From Streptomyces sp. MUM 2J (GTDB lineage Bacteria > Actinomycetota > Actinomycetes > Streptomycetales > Streptomycetaceae), in NCBI RefSeq assembly GCF_022414535.1, contig NZ_JADWYM010000011.1, positions 62,001-126,000 on the forward strand: DNA of 64,000 bases. The letters run 5' to 3'. The notes beneath the pieces are model-generated. The model had not been told where the DNA came from, did no database searches, and saw nothing but the letters and a program-made list of their open reading frames with translations. The translations under genes and the position numbers were made by a program. This document shows, piece after piece, positions 61,306 to 64,000 of the stretch. Position 1 is the first letter of the stretch. Each line of letters begins with the position of its first letter.

Positions 61306-62163
61306 TCAGACCCCGCCGGCCCCCGGCACGGGGAAGGCCCCGGTCGCCCGCCGGGTGATCTCCCCGTAGATCTCGGGGTCGGTCGTGTACTCGCCGAGCA
61401 CGCAGCTCTTGCGGCTGCCGTGGTAGTCGGACGAGCCGGTCACCAGCAGGCCCAGGTCTCCGGCGAGTCCGCGCAGCCGGGCCCGGGCCGGCGCGTCGTG
61501 GTCCATGTGGTCGACCTCGATGCCGTCCAGCCCGGCGGCGGCCAGCTCGGCGATCACGGACTCCGGGACCGTGCGCCCGCGCTTGCTCGCGGCGGGGTGC
61601 GCGAAGACGGCCACGCCGCCCGCACCCTTGATCAGCCGGATCGCCTCGAAGGGGTCGGTCTCGTGCTTCTCCACATGGGCCCGCCCGCCGTCGGCGAGCC
61701 ACTCCGGCGTGAAGGCATCGCTCACGCTCGGTACGACGCCGAGTTCGACGAGGGCGGTGGCCACGTGCGGACGCCCCACAGAACCGTCGCCGGCGATCCG
61801 GGCGACCTGCTCCCAGGTGACGGGCACGCCCAGCTCGTTCAGCTTGGCGATCATCCCGCGGGCCCGCGGAACGCGGTCGTCCCGGACGAGCTCGCGCTCG
61901 GCGAGCAGGTCGGGCTCGGCGGGGTCGAAGAGGTAGGCCAGCATGTGCATGCTGACACCGTCCACCCTGCAGGACAGCTCCGCACCCGTGACCAGAGTGA
62001 GCCCCGGGGGCAGCGCGGCGACGGCCTCGTCGTACCCGCGCGTGGTGTCGTGGTCGGTCAGCGCGACGACGTCCAGACCTGCCGCCGCGGCATGGCGGAC
62101 CAGCTCGGCCGGGGTGTCCGTACCGTCGGACGCGGTGGAGTGGGTGTGCAGATCGATGCGCAC
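61306..62163 (-). CDS. PHP-domain phosphoesterase (RNase AM/YciV-like)
   Basis: A 285-residue PHP-domain enzyme. Metal ligands are in RIDLHTHSTASDGTD (H6, H8), VVALTDHDTTRGYDE, GAELSC and, later, VFAHPAASKRG and GSSDYHGSR. This is the complete trinuclear metal set. Its length and motif order match the 3',5'-nucleoside bisphosphate phosphatase / 5'-3' RNase family. The GTG start has GGAG 8 nt upstream; the longer in-frame extension has no initiation site. The 296 bp before it contain a GC-rich inverted repeat near 62340-62370, probably the DUF6758 terminator. Confidence 0.85.
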   Translation of the reverse strand: MRIDLHTHSTASDGTDTPAELVRHAAAAGLDVVALTDHDTTRGYDEAVAALPPGLTLVTGAELSCRVDGVSMHMLAYLFDPAEPDLLAERELVRDDRVPRARGMIAKLNELGVPVTWEQVARIAGDGSVGRPHVATALVELGVVPSVSDAFTPEWLADGGRAHVEKHETDPFEAIRLIKGAGGVAVFAHPAASKRGRTVPESVIAELAAAGLDGIEVDHMDHDAPARARLRGLAGDLGLLVTGSSDYHGSRKSCVLGEYTTDPEIYGEITRRATGAFPVPGAGGV

Positions 62164-62459
62164 GACGCTGACTCCAGGCGGGGACGGACGGAAGCGGACA
62201 CCCAAGGATAACCGGATTTCCCAGACCGATTGTCACACCCGAACCGAGCGGCGCCCCTTACATGGAACGCCTCCCTGGCAGCTCCGCCCCGGACCGCGGG
62301 GACGTTCCCCCTGGACCGCAGGAACTCCTGTCCGACGGCAGGGGCTCTCCCGCCCCGCCGCGGGAGCCCCGGGCGCACCCCGGGACCGCGAGGCCCACGG
62401 AACACCGAGTCCCTCCTGAGCGCGGGACACCCGGAGAGGCCCGGCGCGGAACGGAACGA

Positions 62460-63101
62460 CTAGGGCTTGAGCAGGCGGGGCGACAGCGCGCCGCACGGCA
62501 CGAGCTCCACCTCCGCCCCGGCGTCCCGCAGGTCGGTCAGGACCAGCTCGTCGTACATCAGCATCCCCGACTGCTCCGGCCAGACCACCGCCCACAGCCA
62601 CATCCCGAGGGCCTCGCCCGCGAAGACGGCGCGGTCGTCGGGCGTCTTGGAGACGAGCCAGAGCGGGGTGGGACGGCCGGCCGCGAGAACCTTGGCCTGG
62701 GGCGGCTTCTCCACATCCAGGTAGGGCCCCGGGTCGGGACCGTCGATACCGGCGTAGCGCGCGCCGAGGCCGACGCCGAGTTCCTCGGCGACGAGGATCA
62801 GCTCGCCGACGCCGCCGAGCGGGCCGGGTCCGCTGCACGCCACGGCCGTGGCACGGCCTCCGCTGCGGTCGTCCCCCGCGTACGCCACGCCGGTGAAGAG
62901 CCAGCCGACCGGCAGCGGCCACGGCATCCACACCGGGACCTGCGTGCGGTGCACGACCACACCGAGGGCCTCGACGCTGGGCGGGATCACGGGCTGCAGC
63001 GGATGCACGGTGCCGTGCACGTCGCACTGCCAGGAATCGGCGAAGAGGCCGGGAGCCCTGACCCGGCCACCACACTTCGGGCAACTGGGTTCGCCCCTCA
63101 T
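62460..63101 (-). CDS. DUF6758 family protein
   Basis: A 213-residue protein with an N-terminal zinc knuckle (SCPKCGGRVRAPG ... CDVHG) and a body with LPVGWLFTGVAYAGDDR, conserved only in actinobacteria. The function is unknown. The last residue block LVPCGALSPRLLKP is typical of the family as I recall it. It diverges from the MFS gene across 118 bp. Confidence 0.78.
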   Translation of the reverse strand: MRGEPSCPKCGGRVRAPGLFADSWQCDVHGTVHPLQPVIPPSVEALGVVVHRTQVPVWMPWPLPVGWLFTGVAYAGDDRSGGRATAVACSGPGPLGGVGELILVAEELGVGLGARYAGIDGPDPGPYLDVEKPPQAKVLAAGRPTPLWLVSKTPDDRAVFAGEALGMWLWAVVWPEQSGMLMYDELVLTDLRDAGAEVELVPCGALSPRLLKP

Positions 63102-63187
63102 AGGGCCCCACGGTCCTACCCCCGCCGCGTCCCGTCAAGGACGATCACCCGTCCGGACGGAAGCGCATTATGTGTATTCTGCATCCA

Positions 63188-63200
63188 TTAGCATTGCTAA
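63188..63200 (+). promoter_or_regulatory. Palindromic candidate operator of the MFS gene
   Basis: TTAGCATTGCTAA is a perfect palindrome (6-bp arms, 1-bp centre) in an AT-rich stretch that runs up to the ribosome-binding site. It is likely the site of a regulator of the exporter, probably encoded beyond the window. Confidence 0.5.
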
Positions 63201-63219
63201 CTTACTGGAGGGAGAAGAC

Positions 63220-64000
63220 ATGGACCCCTTCGACGCGGGTGCCGGCGGCATTCTGCGACAGCCCAAGGCGGTCTGGGTCACCGCCGGCGCGTCCGTCGTC
63301 GCGTTCATGGGCATCGGGCTGGTCGACCCGATCCTGCCGTCCATCGCCCGGGGCCTGGAGGCGACGCCCAGTCAGGTCTCGCTGCTGTTCACCTCGTACT
63401 TCCTGGTCACCGCGGTCGCCATGCTGCTCACGGGCTTCGTCTCCAGCCGCATCGGCGGCCGCAGGACCCTGCTGGCCGGCCTGGCGCTCGTGGTGGTCTT
63501 CGCCGGCCTGGCCGGCACCTCCGACTCGGTCGGCGAACTGGTCGGCCTCCGGGCCGGCTGGGGCCTGGGCAACGCCCTGTTCGTCTCCACCGCCCTGGCG
63601 GTCATCGTCGGCGCGGCGGCGGGCGGCAGCGCCGCGGCGATCCTGCTCTACGAGTCCGCCCTCGGCCTCGGCATGGCCTGCGGCCCGCTGCTCGGCGCCC
63701 TCCTCGGCGACGCCAGCTGGCGCTACCCGTTCTTCGGCACGGCCTTCCTCATGGCCGTCGGGTTCGCCTGCGTCACGGCGTTCCTGAAGGAGCAGCCGAA
63801 GCCCGCCCGCAGGACCTCGCTGCTGGACCCGGTCAAGGCGCTGGGCCATGGCGGGCTCGCCTCCGCCGCGGCGTCCGCGTTCTTCTACAACTACACGTTC
63901 TTCACGGTGCTGGCCTTCACACCGTTCGTGCTGGACATGACGCCGTACAGGTCGGGCGCGGTCTTCTTCGCCTGGGGCGTGCTGCTCGCGGTCTTCTCGG
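63220..64000 (+). CDS. MFS transporter (exporter-like), 5' part
   Basis: The first 260 residues of a major facilitator protein. Helices begin at residue 20 (AVWVTAGASVVAFMGIGLVDP), and the motif A loop between helices 2 and 3 is GFVSSRIGGRRTLLAG. The DHA1-like features (motif near GLVDPILPSIARGL, motif C GMACGPLLGALLG) suggest drug or metabolite efflux. GGAGGGAGAAG lies 5 nt before the ATG at 63220. A palindromic operator candidate lies 20 bp upstream. The gene runs off the window. Confidence 0.88.
   Translation, partial: MDPFDAGAGGILRQPKAVWVTAGASVVAFMGIGLVDPILPSIARGLEATPSQVSLLFTSYFLVTAVAMLLTGFVSSRIGGRRTLLAGLALVVVFAGLAGTSDSVGELVGLRAGWGLGNALFVSTALAVIVGAAAGGSAAAILLYESALGLGMACGPLLGALLGDASWRYPFFGTAFLMAVGFACVTAFLKEQPKPARRTSLLDPVKALGHGGLASAAASAFFYNYTFFTVLAFTPFVLDMTPYRSGAVFFAWGVLLAVFS

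Overview
The window is high-GC actinobacterial chromosome, almost certainly from a Streptomyces. The evidence is the GTG-rich start codons, the extreme third-position GC, the WhiB-family regulator WblC with its AT-hook, the actinobacterial double-strand-break machinery AdnAB, a mycoredoxin, UvrD2 with its HRDC domain, and many actinobacteria-only families (UPF0182, DUF2342, DUF3107, DUF3152, DUF6758). From memory, the order hisN - CBS - catR ... wblC - uvrD2 - mrx1 - nudC ... adnAB ... moeZ ... DEAD helicase resembles the S. coelicolor core around SCO5208 down to about SCO5155. I did not check this against a database. This is core chromosome, with one insertion sequence and a few small decayed or expanded elements.

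Layout. 1-4.4 kb: end of hisN, a two-CBS protein, the peroxide-type Fur regulator CatR, and a Sel1-repeat protein between two identical initiator tRNA genes. 4.4-13.6 kb: UPF0182 membrane protein, a PPA1309-type protein, a PDZ-Lon protease, a small membrane protein, moaE, an NAD-dependent epimerase, a DUF2342 zinc-metalloprotease-like protein coupled to a NUDIX hydrolase. 13.6-17.6 kb: an operon of three AIM24 proteins, the first fused to TerD, and an HExxH metallopeptidase. 17.8-20.6 kb: an E1/ThiF-like protein overlapping a UbiB/ABC1 kinase, and a small zinc-ribbon protein.

20.7-35.4 kb holds stress and DNA-repair genes. wblC has a long leader containing an AT-boxed promoter, a translated leader ORF of 106 codons and an intrinsic attenuator. 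It is ATGA-coupled to an Arg-rich protein. Then come uvrD2, mrx1, nudC, an M20 peptidase, the helicase-nuclease pair adnB and adnA, and a cysteine-less alkyltransferase-like protein. 35.5-43.3 kb: a pseudokinase-flippase-like membrane fusion, two tandem secreted tripeptidyl-peptidase-type lipoproteins, a FAD-oxidase remnant, and moeZ.

43.4-51.2 kb: a reverse-strand cluster that looks like a small exopolysaccharide locus (spherulin-4/glycosidase-like, epimerase, polytopic membrane protein, PelF-like glycosyltransferase), then a DUF3152 protein and an alpha/beta hydrolase. 51.4-64 kb: a small acidic protein, a TetR regulator, DUF3107, a ferritin-like protein, a DEAD-box RNA helicase with a repeat-expanded basic tail and probable CTG start, another hydrolase, an IS5-family element at a CTAG/stop codon, a NYN-domain protein, a 50-aa protein, MarC, a PHP phosphoesterase, DUF6758, and the start of an MFS exporter.

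The best candidates for further work are the wblC leader, the PelF-like cluster, the TerD-AIM24 operon, the ThiF-like/UbiB overlap pair and the pseudokinase-flippase fusion. I see no CRISPR array, rRNA, prophage or biosynthetic gene cluster.
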